64,000 nt of DNA, taken from Paraburkholderia sp. C35 (GTDB lineage Bacteria; Pseudomonadota; Gammaproteobacteria; Burkholderiales; Burkholderiaceae). The notes beneath the pieces were generated by a model. That model saw nothing but the letters and a program-made list of their open reading frames with translations, made no database searches and was not told the DNA's origin. The position numbers and the translations under genes were made by a program. The stretch spans positions 203,448 to 267,447 of the forward strand of contig NZ_QBUY01000001.1 of assembly GCF_003121405.1 (NCBI RefSeq), read 5' to 3'. Shown here one piece after another: positions 1 to 9,228 of this stretch; the stretch's first letter is position 1; every line of letters begins with the position of its first letter.

Positions 1-187
1 CGACGATCACGTCCGCGTCTCTGACGATATCCTGCACGTCGCTTGCCATTGCGCCCGTTTCCTTCGCAATCTCCGACAACGATGCCGCTCCGCGCGAGTT
101 CGCGACTCGTACGGCATGCCCGTTTTCAACGAAACGGCGTGCGAGTACTTTGCCGATGTTTCCGGCTCCGATAATGCTGATATTCAT
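1..187 (-). CDS. NADP-binding oxidoreductase, N-terminal part
   Basis: The reverse strand reads from an ATG at 187 off the left edge of the window, giving about 62 residues that start MNISIIGAGNIGKVLARRF. This is a Rossmann N-terminus with the GxGNxG nucleotide-binding motif, followed by a VANSRG segment typical of the NADPH-dependent F420 reductase-like / dinucleotide-binding family (COG2085). It lies 21 bases downstream of the SDR gene on the same strand, so the two are probably cotranscribed from the promoter facing the LysR gene at 1176. The substrate cannot be told because the C-terminal part lies outside the window. Confidence 0.8.
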   Translation of the reverse strand, partial: MNISIIGAGNIGKVLARRFVENGHAVRVANSRGAASLSEIAKETGAMASDVQDIVRDADVIV

Positions 188-208
188 AACGACCTCTCAA
201 ACGTTTCT

Positions 209-1003
209 TCAGGCGACGGAATAGCCAGCGTCCGCAAGCAGCGCGTGACCGGACACATAAGACGCGTCATCGGATGCGAGGAACGCGACGACCGTCGCCA
301 TTTCCTCTGCGGAACCGAAGCGTCCCGCCGGCGTACCGGCGGCGAATGCATGCTGCGCTTCGACCGACGGCCAGATGCCGCGATGATGAAACGGCGTCTC
401 GATCAGCCCGGGACACAGCGCGTTGACACGCACGCCGCGTTTGAACCATTCGATCGATGCCGTCTTCGTGATTCCGATCACAGCATGTTTTGTGCCGATA
501 TAGAGCGACGCGTTTTCGAACCCGATGACTCCACCCATCGACGCATTGTTAATAATGCTGCCAAAACCCTGCTTCAGCATGACTTCGGCTTCATATTTCA
601 TGCTGTTGAACACGCCACGCACGTTGGGTTCGAACACCATGTCGAAGCGTTCATTATTCTGTTCCACGAGCGGCGCGAACACGCCTTCCGTGCCTGCATT
701 ATTGAACGCGATGTCGAGCTTGCCGTATGTATCGACCGCGAGCCGCACCATCGCGGCGATCTCCTCCTCTTTCGTCACATCGACGACGAGCGAGGTCGCT
801 TCGCCGCCTGCCGCAGTGATCGCGGCCACGACTTCATCCAGTTCCGTTTGACGTCGCGCCGTCGCAACCACTTTCGCACCTCGTTGTGCGAGCAGGATCG
901 CCGTCGCCTTGCCAATGCCGGAACTCGCGCCCGTGACAAGCGCGACCTTCCCTTCCAGTTGACGGAAATGGCTGCCATTTTTCGTAGTATCGGATGTGTT
1001 CAT
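209..1003 (-). CDS. SDR family oxidoreductase
   Basis: A 264-residue classical short-chain dehydrogenase/reductase, probably cytosolic and NAD(P)-dependent. It shows the TGASSGIG cofactor loop near residue 24, the NNAG motif near residue 102, and the catalytic YIGTK (YxxxK) near residue 170 with a Ser in the NNASMGG segment before it. Length is normal for the family. It is divergent from the LysR gene at 1176 across about 170 bases and followed by the COG2085-type oxidoreductase, so it is probably a target of that regulator. The substrate is unknown. The SDR at 61758 has the same LysR-divergent layout. Confidence 0.92.
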   Translation of the reverse strand: MNTSDTTKNGSHFRQLEGKVALVTGASSGIGKATAILLAQRGAKVVATARRQTELDEVVAAITAAGGEATSLVVDVTKEEEIAAMVRLAVDTYGKLDIAFNNAGTEGVFAPLVEQNNERFDMVFEPNVRGVFNSMKYEAEVMLKQGFGSIINNASMGGVIGFENASLYIGTKHAVIGITKTASIEWFKRGVRVNALCPGLIETPFHHRGIWPSVEAQHAFAAGTPAGRFGSAEEMATVVAFLASDDASYVSGHALLADAGYSVA

Positions 1004-1175
1004 GATGTTCTCCAGTTGAGTCGCGGCTTGGCCGCATGCAATGAATTATGGGCAGCAGCGACGTCGAAGAGAATGGCCTGACGGGGCATTCAAAATTCCC
1101 TCTCGGGGAACAATTGTGCTATTGCTCCGCTGCGCTAAGATGCACCGACGGCATCGACGGACAGAACCCCATACC

Positions 1176-2078
1176 ATGGACAACCAGATCGAACTCATCC
1201 GCATCTTCACAGCGGCGGCGCAGTCGGACAGTTTCCGCGAGACGGCGGCCCGCCTCGGCACGTCGCCCCAGGTCGTCACGCGTGCGATCCAGCAACTCGA
1301 AGAACGGCTCGGCGAAACGCTGTTTCATCGCAGCACGCGCAGCGTACGCATCACGACTTTCGGGAAGGCGTTTGCCGTGCGTGCGCACGCGCTCCTGCAG
1401 TCCGTCGATGATCTGTTCGAAGTGAGCAGCGATCAGAAGAGTTCAACCAGCGGCATAGTCCGCGTCACCGCCCCGGGCGGACTCGGCAGACGTTATATCG
1501 CCCCGGTGCTGACGCACTTGATGGAAGAGCATCCTGGCATCGTCATCGACATGCGCCTGTCGGACACGCTGTCGTCCGTCGTCGACGAGCAGATCGACAT
1601 AGGCGTGCGCGCCGGCTTCATTACGGATGGCCGCTTCATCGCGCGGCGCGTCGGCGCGCTGCCGATTCACACTGTCGCAGCACCGCGACTGCTCGATACG
1701 ACCGGTGTGCCGAAGAACGTCGACGCTTTGCTCGGCATGCCGCTGACCGCGCTGATCGAGCGCAGCACCGGCCGTGCGTGGCCATGGACGTTTCGTCACA
1801 ATCGCCAGCTTGTCCCGCCGCTGCCGGCGCTCGTCACCGACGATCCCGAGGTTGAAGTGCTCGGCTGCATAGCGGCGCGCGGTATCAGCCAATGTTCGGA
1901 GTACCTCGTGCGCGAGGCACTGGCGGACGGCCGGCTCGTACGGGTGCTACCGCGCAGCGATCCCGACCCGTGGAATCTCTATGTCTACCGGCCGCAGCGC
2001 GGTCCCGTCCCGAGGCGTGTGCGGTTGGTCTTTGACGCGTTGGTCAAAGCACTTGCGTTGACAGCTTGCAGGAATTGA
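1176..2078 (+). CDS. LysR-family transcriptional regulator
   Basis: A 300-residue LysR regulator: N-terminal winged helix-turn-helix (residues about 5-60, with the segment TSPQVVTRAIQQLEERLGE) and a C-terminal periplasmic-binding-type effector domain. I chose the ATG at 1176 because it gives MDNQIELIRIF, the normal LysR start; upstream in-frame codons would add an unlikely Arg-rich extension. It is divergent from the SDR gene at 1003 and probably regulates it. It is similar along its whole length to the LysR protein at 62623, including a shared C-terminal motif YVYRPQRGPVP. Effector unknown. Confidence 0.92.
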   Translation: MDNQIELIRIFTAAAQSDSFRETAARLGTSPQVVTRAIQQLEERLGETLFHRSTRSVRITTFGKAFAVRAHALLQSVDDLFEVSSDQKSSTSGIVRVTAPGGLGRRYIAPVLTHLMEEHPGIVIDMRLSDTLSSVVDEQIDIGVRAGFITDGRFIARRVGALPIHTVAAPRLLDTTGVPKNVDALLGMPLTALIERSTGRAWPWTFRHNRQLVPPLPALVTDDPEVEVLGCIAARGISQCSEYLVREALADGRLVRVLPRSDPDPWNLYVYRPQRGPVPRRVRLVFDALVKALALTACRN

Positions 2079-2296
2079 TGGAGATGGGTGAATGTCCATG
2101 TCCGGACTGCGTGCAGCATTCCGTCATCGACATCGCAGGCATGAACCCTAAACTGCCATTCGACTTTTCGACCACGCTGTTTTATTCCGCCGACGGAACC
2201 TTGCTGGCCGCGCATCTGGGTCCGTTCTCGCGCGCCACCTTCGAGCGCGCGATCGAAACGCTCTATCCGGCCGCGACTGCCGCAAGCGCGCATTGA
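2078..2296 (+). pseudogene. Thioredoxin/TlpA-like C-terminal remnant
   Basis: A short frame (72 codons from an ATG that overlaps the stop of the LysR gene). The second half, LPFDFSTTLFYSADGTLLAAHLG followed by a helix-like tail, resembles the last strands and helix of TlpA/thioredoxin-fold proteins (a strand ending in an xADGxxxAxHxG turn, then a C-terminal helix). The catalytic CxxC half of such a protein is missing. I read it as a truncated remnant; it could also be a small unrelated protein. The similarity is by eye only. Confidence 0.35.
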
Positions 2297-2302
2297 CCTG
2301 AC

Positions 2303-3523
2303 CTAACGCCCTGTTGCATAGCGCCGGCAATGCTCGAGATAGCCGGCTTCGTGGCTGCTCACGAGTTGCACGATGCTGTTCCAGAGCCAGAGCGGGGCGT
2401 CGATGGTCTTCGAACGGTTGCGCCGCAATTCACCAAGCCAGCCTTTGCGCGTCGCCTTGTCCATCTGCCGCGCGTGCGCCCGTCCGACAACCGCGGCAAG
2501 ATAGTGCGATACCTTCATCGAATCGTCCTTGTCGAGCTGATCGATCTCCAGTTTCAGATCCTGTGGCAGCAGTTCACGAATCACCACGGCACGATCCAGC
2601 AAACGCGCCGCGCGCATGCGCTCGCCCAGAAACGGCGAAAGATGCCGTGCGCCTTCCACCACTCGTTGCGCGTTGTCACGCGGCATCGTCACGTTTTCAT
2701 AGCGTGGCGCGGCCGCCTTCACGCCTTCCTTGATGTCCATCAGACACAGATCGTCCCCTTCGACCACGCCGCCATCGACGTCGAGCAGAACCGCGTAGCG
2801 CAGACGTCCGAGCGAACTGCATCCCTTGACCCAGTACGCTGCGTCGAGCACCTCGACGTCGCCCGCGTCGCGCCGGCCTTTCAGTGACGTCGGCAGGCTG
2901 GCAATCGCCTCGTCGCGAAAGAGCGCATCGATCTCCTTGCACTCCCGCTTCGTGAGCGGCCAGAAGCGCTTGCCGAGCGGAATTGTGGGCTTCAGGTCGT
3001 CGATGCGCTCACGCGCCAGGTGTTGCCACGAACGGCGCACGGCTTCTTTCATCACGACGTGCACGGGTTCGGGACGAGCGAGACGATCAGACGCCTTCGC
3101 GCCGTGTGCAAAGGCGGATTCGTAGCCCGCCGCCAGCGCTTCCATCATGCGAACGACGTGTAACCCGGATAACGACGAGCCGCGCGCCGCCGTCGCGAGC
3201 GACAGACCGAGGCGCACGAGGTCATGAGCCGGATTGCCGATCACTGTCTGATCGAGATCGCGAATCTGTATCTCGACTTCGCCATTCGCGTTGGCCACGG
3301 GACCGAGATTGCCCGTGTGGCAATCTCCACAGATCCAGATGGCGGGACCGTGCGGCAATGAATCGCCGTTGGTTTCGATGGCCCATTCGTAGAACTGTTC
3401 GGTGTTGCCGCGCACATACGCGTGCGGCGACCGCGCCATTTTCAGGCGACGTTGCTCCGTCAGCACTGTCTGGCGATCGTGCGGTTCCGACGGGGCTTTG
3501 ATTGACTTGTCGTTCTTCGCCAT
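2303..3523 (-). CDS. DUF2252 family protein
   Basis: A 406-residue protein with the signatures of DUF2252: an N-terminal HAYVRG segment near residue 35, GDCHTGNLG near residue 66, and DLDQTVIGNPAHDLVRL near residue 90. The GDxHxGN and D-x-D arrangement recalls the aminoglycoside phosphotransferase/kinase-like fold to which this family is related, but no reaction is established. It is probably cytosolic; no signal peptide or membrane segment is seen. It stands alone on the minus strand, 6 bases beyond the convergent remnant at 2296, so no operon context helps. Confidence 0.88.
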   Translation of the reverse strand: MAKNDKSIKAPSEPHDRQTVLTEQRRLKMARSPHAYVRGNTEQFYEWAIETNGDSLPHGPAIWICGDCHTGNLGPVANANGEVEIQIRDLDQTVIGNPAHDLVRLGLSLATAARGSSLSGLHVVRMMEALAAGYESAFAHGAKASDRLARPEPVHVVMKEAVRRSWQHLARERIDDLKPTIPLGKRFWPLTKRECKEIDALFRDEAIASLPTSLKGRRDAGDVEVLDAAYWVKGCSSLGRLRYAVLLDVDGGVVEGDDLCLMDIKEGVKAAAPRYENVTMPRDNAQRVVEGARHLSPFLGERMRAARLLDRAVVIRELLPQDLKLEIDQLDKDDSMKVSHYLAAVVGRAHARQMDKATRKGWLGELRRNRSKTIDAPLWLWNSIVQLVSSHEAGYLEHCRRYATGR

Positions 3524-3846
3524 TGTTTTCCGTTCCGAGTGCGCAGTAGATAAGCGGAAGACAATGTCAGCAGGGGACGTGCCTTGAACTTGCAGATGGC
3601 TTACGTGCAGTGGTCAATTCGTTGATTGCGCTGGATGTCGGCGTAAGGGGATGGGGACTTTCGACCCACAGCAGTCAATACGCACCCCAAACGTCAGGAT
3701 GGCCGCTTTTAAAGGTACAGCGGTCATACTTACTGTCGGGTCGCTTGATTACTCAAAGCCACTGCGGTCGTTGTCCCCCGATGTTGTTCCACACTTGACA
3801 AACGGTCCCTTACGAGCGCCACCGGGAAGAATGGAGGCACCGGGAA
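3524..3846. other. Non-coding stretch
   Basis: About 320 bases between the DUF2252 start and the end of the small secreted protein gene. Only short frames occur, with no convincing ribosome site or family resemblance. It should contain the DUF2252 promoter on the minus strand. I see no clear terminator with a T run after the type VI module. Confidence 0.5.
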
Positions 3847-4281
3847 TCATTGCCAGTCGCAACTACCTGTGTCAGTCGCAGCGCCGGACTTCAATCCAAA
3901 CGCAGTTCTCTTGCCGCTTTTCCTGTTGATATAAACCATCGACGGGACCATCGTTCCCTGACTTACCATTTGATATTCACCCGTGACCTGCTTTCCGTAG
4001 ACCTCGATCCACGTCGTGGTAATTTCATCAGGCGCATTCTTGTCAAGTGTTTCCGATGTTGATTCCGCCAGTATCAACGGGATGGTTTGCCGGGAGTTTT
4101 GATACTTGACGAACCCCCACGACAACTTGCTCGACGAATCAGAATACGTCTGCAGTTCGAAATTGGTTGATTTCGCCCCGCCTGAACCAAAGCAAAACGT
4201 GTCGTGACTGATTTCCGCATGAGCGATCAAAGGAACGAAAAGCAAAGTGGCCGTAGAAATTAGTGCCTTCATAGATATCAT
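3847..4281 (-). CDS. Small secreted protein, probable T6SS immunity protein
   Basis: A 144-residue protein (141 if it begins at the second ATG at 4272, which gives the cleaner signal peptide MKALISTATLLFVPLIAHA with an AHA cleavage site). The mature part has two Cys, one in CFGSGG near the start and one in SCDW at the very end, which could form a disulfide in the periplasm. The start lies 4 bases after the stop of the peptidoglycan hydrolase effector gene. A signal peptide plus immediate downstream position is the usual pattern for immunity proteins guarding against periplasmic T6SS effectors. Function is inferred from context; I recognise no family. Confidence 0.7.
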   Translation of the reverse strand: MISMKALISTATLLFVPLIAHAEISHDTFCFGSGGAKSTNFELQTYSDSSSKLSWGFVKYQNSRQTIPLILAESTSETLDKNAPDEITTTWIEVYGKQVTGEYQMVSQGTMVPSMVYINRKSGKRTAFGLKSGAATDTGSCDWQ

Positions 4282-4285
4282 GGAA

Positions 4286-6697
4286 TCAAGGTTTTTGCAG
4301 TGTCAAAAAAGCATCGATTGTGTGTTGGGTAGCATAGAACTTTGTCTTGATCTTCGGATGCGGCGGATTTCCCGTCATGACGACATGCGGTGGATTGCCG
4401 GCCGTTACCGCTACCGGTTGCCCTTGCGCGTCAAGAACAGGTTCCTTCGCACTATTGCGCCGCCAAACGAACGTAAGTGGAGTCGTACTGCCTGAGAATA
4501 CATCGTCGAGCAATGCATTCCGCAAATAGAGAACGGCCTGCAACCTGACATCGTAGCCATTCAGATTCTCAATGCTTACGTTGCCGTTGACATCCCTGCT
4601 GACTGCGGCGGCGTCATCCTGAGTGACACCCGCGTCCATGTGACGGAGCATGCCAGACCGATTCGCCACATAGAAGCAGGAACTGTCGACACAGTTTTCC
4701 TTGTTGCTATCACCATCGTTATTGCGAGCGATTAGCGCATTCGGGTCCCAGCCAAGCTGGGAAAACGTAGCGGGAACAGCAGTACCCGTCGGAAATTTTC
4801 GAAACTCGCCGTAAGGCTTGTAGTTCTCCAGGTGCGTCAACTGAATCAGGCCGCGACCATAGTAAGGGTTGTACGAGGCATGCTCGCCGCCGAGTTCCTT
4901 GACGTAGTGAAGACTGTCCGTTTCTGGCACGACGTGCGCAAAAAAATGGGCTAAACGCTGTCGGCTGGCCGATACACCGTATTTCCTGGTACCTTTGTTG
5001 AACGCCAAAACCCACTCACCGGCACGGCTTCTCGCGGTGCTCCATCGCGTCGTCGATTGCGCGAACTGGGTTCCTTGCAGATAAAGCCATTTCGGCGGAA
5101 AGCACCTCGCCATTTCATCCGCGCTCAACCAGCCGCATCGCCTGAAATAGCGGATGAACTGCAATGGATGGAAGAACCATAGCTTGTCTTCACTCAAGCC
5201 CGTCTTGTCCCAGAACTGGAATTTCTTCAGCAATTCCACGAAGTCGTGATATCCGTCGGGATTCGTGCTCTTCTGCTTCCCATAAAAGCCATCGGGCTCG
5301 TTGAGCTTCGCGTAGCGGACATCGTTGTGTGCGCTGTTCCATTCAGTCGGCGCTTCACAAATGAATCCGCGCAGCTGCTCGCGAATGGCAGCATGTCCCT
5401 TGACGTAGCTGCTCAATGCATCGTCATCGACAGACTCGTTCGCATTGGTTGCCTGCGGCGCCACATCGACGATCTTTTTTAGTTGATCGACGTCGCACAG
5501 TCCGTCGTCGCTGAAGGGCGTGTTGCCTTCGCTGATCTTCTGCCAGCCGGTAAAGAATGGAAAATCGGCATCCGATAGCTTGATGATGCTATCCGCGTTG
5601 ATGTCGATATATCCCTCCTGCCCTTGCGCGAACGTCACGCGCATCCACGTCGTACGCGGCCCAGGCGCGCTGATGGGATGCGGATTGCCCGCCACGTCAG
5701 GCGCAACACCAGTGGGCGTATTGGCTGTGCCGCTGGCCAGCACCGGCTGGTCTGCGAGAATGCGCCCGAATCGCAGCAATTCATAGCCGTCGTTCGGGCC
5801 ATCCTTATAAAGTTGTGTTGCGCGCGTAATCATGCTGTATTCGTAGCCAGACTCGCTAACTGGCTGCGGCGTCATTAGCGTGCGCACCCCGTCGCTTCCC
5901 ACCTGCCATGTCGACGTGTATTTCGTGCCCTTGTGAAAATACGATTCGACATGCAGCGCGCCACCCTGATTAGTTCCGCTTTGAAGCGGCTGGAATAGCA
6001 CACCATGCAGCTTGTTGTGACTGTCCGTGCCTGGCGGCTTCGCGAGGAAGGTCTGATCCGCTGGAATGATGTAGTAGGTATGCCCCCAGCAATCCTTGCC
6101 GGTCGGTGTTGCGGGCCCCTTGTTGTCCAACTGGGTGCTGCCGAAATACGCGTTGAAGTCGGCAGGCAGCATGAATACTTCGAAGTGGACATGCATCTGC
6201 CCGTGACAGCGCCCGGGCAGCCCCAATACGTCCTTCCGGTAGATCTTCTTTCCGCCGCCAGCCTGGCCGTCCTCGGGTGTAGGTGTGCGCAGGTACTCGG
6301 GCAATGTATTCAACTGCACGCCTAGCCCCGTGTATCCATCGAGTTCGAGCAGATGCATGTAGAGCGAATAGAACGTGATCGAACGCCCGTCGCCCGTTTC
6401 GGTCGAGTGCTTGATGAGAACGAAGCCGGCATTGCTGTCAGGTGTGCCACTCCCGCCGTCGATTGCTTTCTGACACACGCGATATGCAACAACCTCGCCG
6501 TCCGCGATCGCCCTGACGCGTTCGTTCTGCGTCGTGGGCATCAAATGGACGCCCGTGTGCCACCGGCGATCGAAGGCAACAGGATAGATGCCGTGAGCCA
6601 GTTCGAACTGGTCGACAGCGTCCATCATAGGATCCAGCACGTTGATGCCGTTCGCTGTCACGCCTGCCGCGGGTAAAAAAGGTGGGCTGATAATCAT
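4286..6697 (-). CDS. T6SS cargo effector, M23-like plus GH19-like hydrolase
   Basis: An 803-residue protein with no signal peptide. Residues about 40-180 resemble an M23/LytM metallopeptidase: WHTGVHL near residue 46 (an HxGxH variant of the usual HxxxD) and HVHFEV near 169. Residues about 280-375 look SH3-like. Residues 450-525 carry a linker familiar from Rhs/VgrG-linked hydrolases (EWNSAHNDVRYAKL, then FHPLQFIRYFRRCGWLS). Residues about 575-640 resemble a GH19 chitinase/lysozyme core (HFFAHVVPETDSL, with E592 as candidate acid, then YYGRGLIQLT). Both enzymes would attack peptidoglycan. Its start is 5 bases past the original end of vgrG, so VgrG is the likely carrier. Confidence 0.82.
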   Translation of the reverse strand: MIISPPFLPAAGVTANGINVLDPMMDAVDQFELAHGIYPVAFDRRWHTGVHLMPTTQNERVRAIADGEVVAYRVCQKAIDGGSGTPDSNAGFVLIKHSTETGDGRSITFYSLYMHLLELDGYTGLGVQLNTLPEYLRTPTPEDGQAGGGKKIYRKDVLGLPGRCHGQMHVHFEVFMLPADFNAYFGSTQLDNKGPATPTGKDCWGHTYYIIPADQTFLAKPPGTDSHNKLHGVLFQPLQSGTNQGGALHVESYFHKGTKYTSTWQVGSDGVRTLMTPQPVSESGYEYSMITRATQLYKDGPNDGYELLRFGRILADQPVLASGTANTPTGVAPDVAGNPHPISAPGPRTTWMRVTFAQGQEGYIDINADSIIKLSDADFPFFTGWQKISEGNTPFSDDGLCDVDQLKKIVDVAPQATNANESVDDDALSSYVKGHAAIREQLRGFICEAPTEWNSAHNDVRYAKLNEPDGFYGKQKSTNPDGYHDFVELLKKFQFWDKTGLSEDKLWFFHPLQFIRYFRRCGWLSADEMARCFPPKWLYLQGTQFAQSTTRWSTARSRAGEWVLAFNKGTRKYGVSASRQRLAHFFAHVVPETDSLHYVKELGGEHASYNPYYGRGLIQLTHLENYKPYGEFRKFPTGTAVPATFSQLGWDPNALIARNNDGDSNKENCVDSSCFYVANRSGMLRHMDAGVTQDDAAAVSRDVNGNVSIENLNGYDVRLQAVLYLRNALLDDVFSGSTTPLTFVWRRNSAKEPVLDAQGQPVAVTAGNPPHVVMTGNPPHPKIKTKFYATQHTIDAFLTLQKP

Positions 6698-6702
6698 TAT
6701 GG

Positions 6703-6900
6703 CTATCGCGATATGGGATATGCGTTGCTGATTTTCACATCGCCCTGTAGAAGAACGGGAAGAGGCGTCTCAAGATTTGCTGGTCCGGCAAATGAATGCT
6801 GCGCACCCTTGATGTCGATTTTTCCAGGCGCGTGAATTTCGATCCCGCCATCCTTGATACGGATATACGCGCCACCCGACGTAAGCAGAATCCCCTGCTA
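6703..6900 (-). pseudogene. Detached C-terminal tail of VgrG after in-frame TAG
   Basis: Immediately after the TAG at 6900-6898 the same reading frame continues for 64 sense codons to a TAG at 6705-6703. The product would begin QGILLTSGGAYIRIKDGG and go on IEIHAPGKIDIKGAQHSF, the usual end of the DUF2345 region of VgrG proteins. No frame change is needed, so a single base substitution (for example AAG, CAG or GAG to TAG) explains the break. The true end is 5 bases before the effector start, consistent with one original operon. Confidence 0.85.
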
Positions 6901-9228
6901 CGCCACCGCTTCGATATTTTCCGTGGCGGAAAGCACCTTGAGGTTCTTCTGCGAGGTCATTTCGATGTTGTCCGAATGCGCCTGAATCTCGACTTTGCCC
7001 TTGGCCGCGAATAGCTTCATGCCTGCGTTCTGCACGAACAGGCTCAACTTTTCAGCGACGCTGACAATGAGCGACTTGCCAGATGCGATGTGCGCGTTTT
7101 GTCCGCTCACCAGGTTGGTGTGCTCGCGACTACCGATATGCAGGGATGTCTGTGCCGACAGCGCAATGCCCGACGGACTGCCGAACAGCATGACAGGCTG
7201 CTTGAATGCAATGGCGGCGCCCGTGCCGCCGCCCGCCGTGTTTCCGCCAGACGAAGGACCCGTTACGCTACTTTCAGTCGCATCAGTGAACGACTTCAAC
7301 GCGTCGCGGCCTTCTTTGAGGTCTTCTGCCTGATGTGTAGTGCTCGCATCCGACATCGCGTCAAGCACGCTCTGCGCATTCACCAGTTGAGTGCGTGATG
7401 CGCTTGCATCGAGCGGCTGGCTGACGGCAGCATGGGTCGTAATATACAAACCTTGCCCTGCGCGCACCGCTCCATATGCATCCGACTTCAGATCGAAGCC
7501 GCTGCCCAGATAACTGCCTCTCTCATTGCCATTCTGTGCGATGAGAAAGCCCAGATGCAGATACGAGTTCGCGCTGCTGCTATAAAGCTGCAGACGGTTC
7601 TGCCCGGTCGCATCATCCATCACGAACTGGTTGTATCCGCTGCCTCCATACTCTTTCGATCGATAGCCAGACAGCAAGCCATTCGAATGCCACTGCGGTT
7701 TGGCAGCGCCGTTGTAGACTCGGACAACCACGATTGGCCGGTCACAGTCTCCGTCGACGTAGTCGATGAGGACTTCTTCGCCAACGCGCGGAAGATGCAC
7801 CCCGCCATAACCACCGCCCGTGTCCGACTGCACGACGCGCAGCCAGCACGAAGCGCGTTCGTCGCCGCTATTGAGCCGGTCCCAGATAAAGCGGACCTTG
7901 ACGCGATTCAGTTCGTCGGTATAGACCTCTTCGTTTTGCGGGCCGACGACGATGGCCGATTCGAGTTGCACATCCGGTTTCTCATGTTCGAACGGACTCC
8001 GATAGGGTACCGTCGAACGCTGAGCCTCGATATCTACCCGGTAGAAGCCGTCAGACGCATTGCCTGCGGCCACGCCGGACGCTGCATCGGCCTGATGCCG
8101 TGCCCGCACAGCCGCCACGGTCTCCTGAAGACTATGGGGGAACACCGGCGCATCGCTGCTAACAGGCAGATTGTTCTCAATCGTCCATATGGCCTCAATC
8201 ACGGCAAACTCCCGTTGATCGGCTGCATCGCTATCGTGATCGGGATGGTCGGTCAACGTGAAGCGCCGTCCAGCATCGACGCCACGCGCACCGCCCGCGC
8301 CGTGAAACCGCTTTGCTCGCGACTCCCACTCCTCCATGCGGATTCGCGAGAGCGCATCGCCGCGATCCTGTGCACCATACGTGTAAGCGCCCGTGTATTC
8401 GTAGACTTCAGCTTGTGCTGGCAACGCGCCTTGCGCGGGCATTGTCGGGATGCTGGTGCCTTTCGGGTTATAGACGCCAGATGGACGTTTATAGTCGAAC
8501 GTGCGCGTGGTCAGCAGCGCGCTTTGCAAGGTGCGCGTGCCGGACCACTGAGTAAGTGCGTCCGCCTCGCTGCCCGTTCCCGCGCGATAAAACGTCAACG
8601 TTCCTGGTGACATCGCGGCGAGCGTCGAGAGATTGTCGGTAATCGTCAGCGTGTGCGATTTACCATCCTCCGCCTGTTGCCAGAAACCATACAGGCCTTC
8701 CGATTCCAGCAAACGATGCACGAAGTTCCAGTCGAACTCGTCCTGCCGGCAATACGAACGTGTCGGCAACGGCATAGACAACTGAAACTGGAATCGCCCT
8801 TGCGCTTGAGGATGTGAATTAAATACGTCGCTGACGATGTCCTCGACGCTGGCATCCTGCCAGATACGCTGATCGCGCCTGAACCTGAGAAAATGCATCC
8901 ACGATGCAAAGCCGATCTGATAGCTGGTTAGCGTGCCATCCGAGCCAAGCCGTCGCGCGGTATGGACGAAGCCGTTATATGGCAGATACGACTTGTCGGA
9001 TTGCTGGACCCACAGCGTGACGGGCTGTGCGATCAGTTTCTTGAGTTCGATACTGGACGACGCCGAAACGACATCAACGGTGAATTCGAAATGCCGTCCA
9101 AGGCGCGAACTGCCCACCGCGCGCTGCGGAATCACCAAGTCGCTGCCCAACGGAGTGTCAAGCTTCAACAGCCGGTCGCTTTGCACAAGCCCACCCGTGA
9201 CGGCCGCAACGAAATCCTGCGCCCCCAT
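6898..9228 (-). CDS. vgrG: Type VI secretion spike protein VgrG (C-terminally truncated)
   Basis: A 776-residue VgrG as read up to a TAG; an intact version would be 841 codons plus stop. The N-terminal phage-gpD-like region (about 20-400) has the typical base-plate hub segments, including YCRQDEFDWNFVHRLLESEG. Next comes the gp5 OB-fold (VKVRFIWDR, GEEVLIDYVDGDCDRPIVVVRVYNG near 500), and then the DUF2345 extension from about 650 on. It forms the trimeric puncturing tip and carries the downstream effector. No T6SS sheath, tube or baseplate genes lie nearby, so this is an orphan vgrG island. The start ATG at 9228 has an AT-rich region upstream. Confidence 0.93.
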   Translation of the reverse strand: MGAQDFVAAVTGGLVQSDRLLKLDTPLGSDLVIPQRAVGSSRLGRHFEFTVDVVSASSSIELKKLIAQPVTLWVQQSDKSYLPYNGFVHTARRLGSDGTLTSYQIGFASWMHFLRFRRDQRIWQDASVEDIVSDVFNSHPQAQGRFQFQLSMPLPTRSYCRQDEFDWNFVHRLLESEGLYGFWQQAEDGKSHTLTITDNLSTLAAMSPGTLTFYRAGTGSEADALTQWSGTRTLQSALLTTRTFDYKRPSGVYNPKGTSIPTMPAQGALPAQAEVYEYTGAYTYGAQDRGDALSRIRMEEWESRAKRFHGAGGARGVDAGRRFTLTDHPDHDSDAADQREFAVIEAIWTIENNLPVSSDAPVFPHSLQETVAAVRARHQADAASGVAAGNASDGFYRVDIEAQRSTVPYRSPFEHEKPDVQLESAIVVGPQNEEVYTDELNRVKVRFIWDRLNSGDERASCWLRVVQSDTGGGYGGVHLPRVGEEVLIDYVDGDCDRPIVVVRVYNGAAKPQWHSNGLLSGYRSKEYGGSGYNQFVMDDATGQNRLQLYSSSANSYLHLGFLIAQNGNERGSYLGSGFDLKSDAYGAVRAGQGLYITTHAAVSQPLDASASRTQLVNAQSVLDAMSDASTTHQAEDLKEGRDALKSFTDATESSVTGPSSGGNTAGGGTGAAIAFKQPVMLFGSPSGIALSAQTSLHIGSREHTNLVSGQNAHIASGKSLIVSVAEKLSLFVQNAGMKLFAAKGKVEIQAHSDNIEMTSQKNLKVLSATENIEAVA

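Noticed and set aside
3610..3798. 62-codon frame after DUF2252
   Set aside because: No ribosome site or recognisable product.
6898..6900. Frameshift as the cause of the VgrG break
   Set aside because: The VgrG-like sequence continues in the same frame on both sides of the TAG, so no insertion or deletion is needed.
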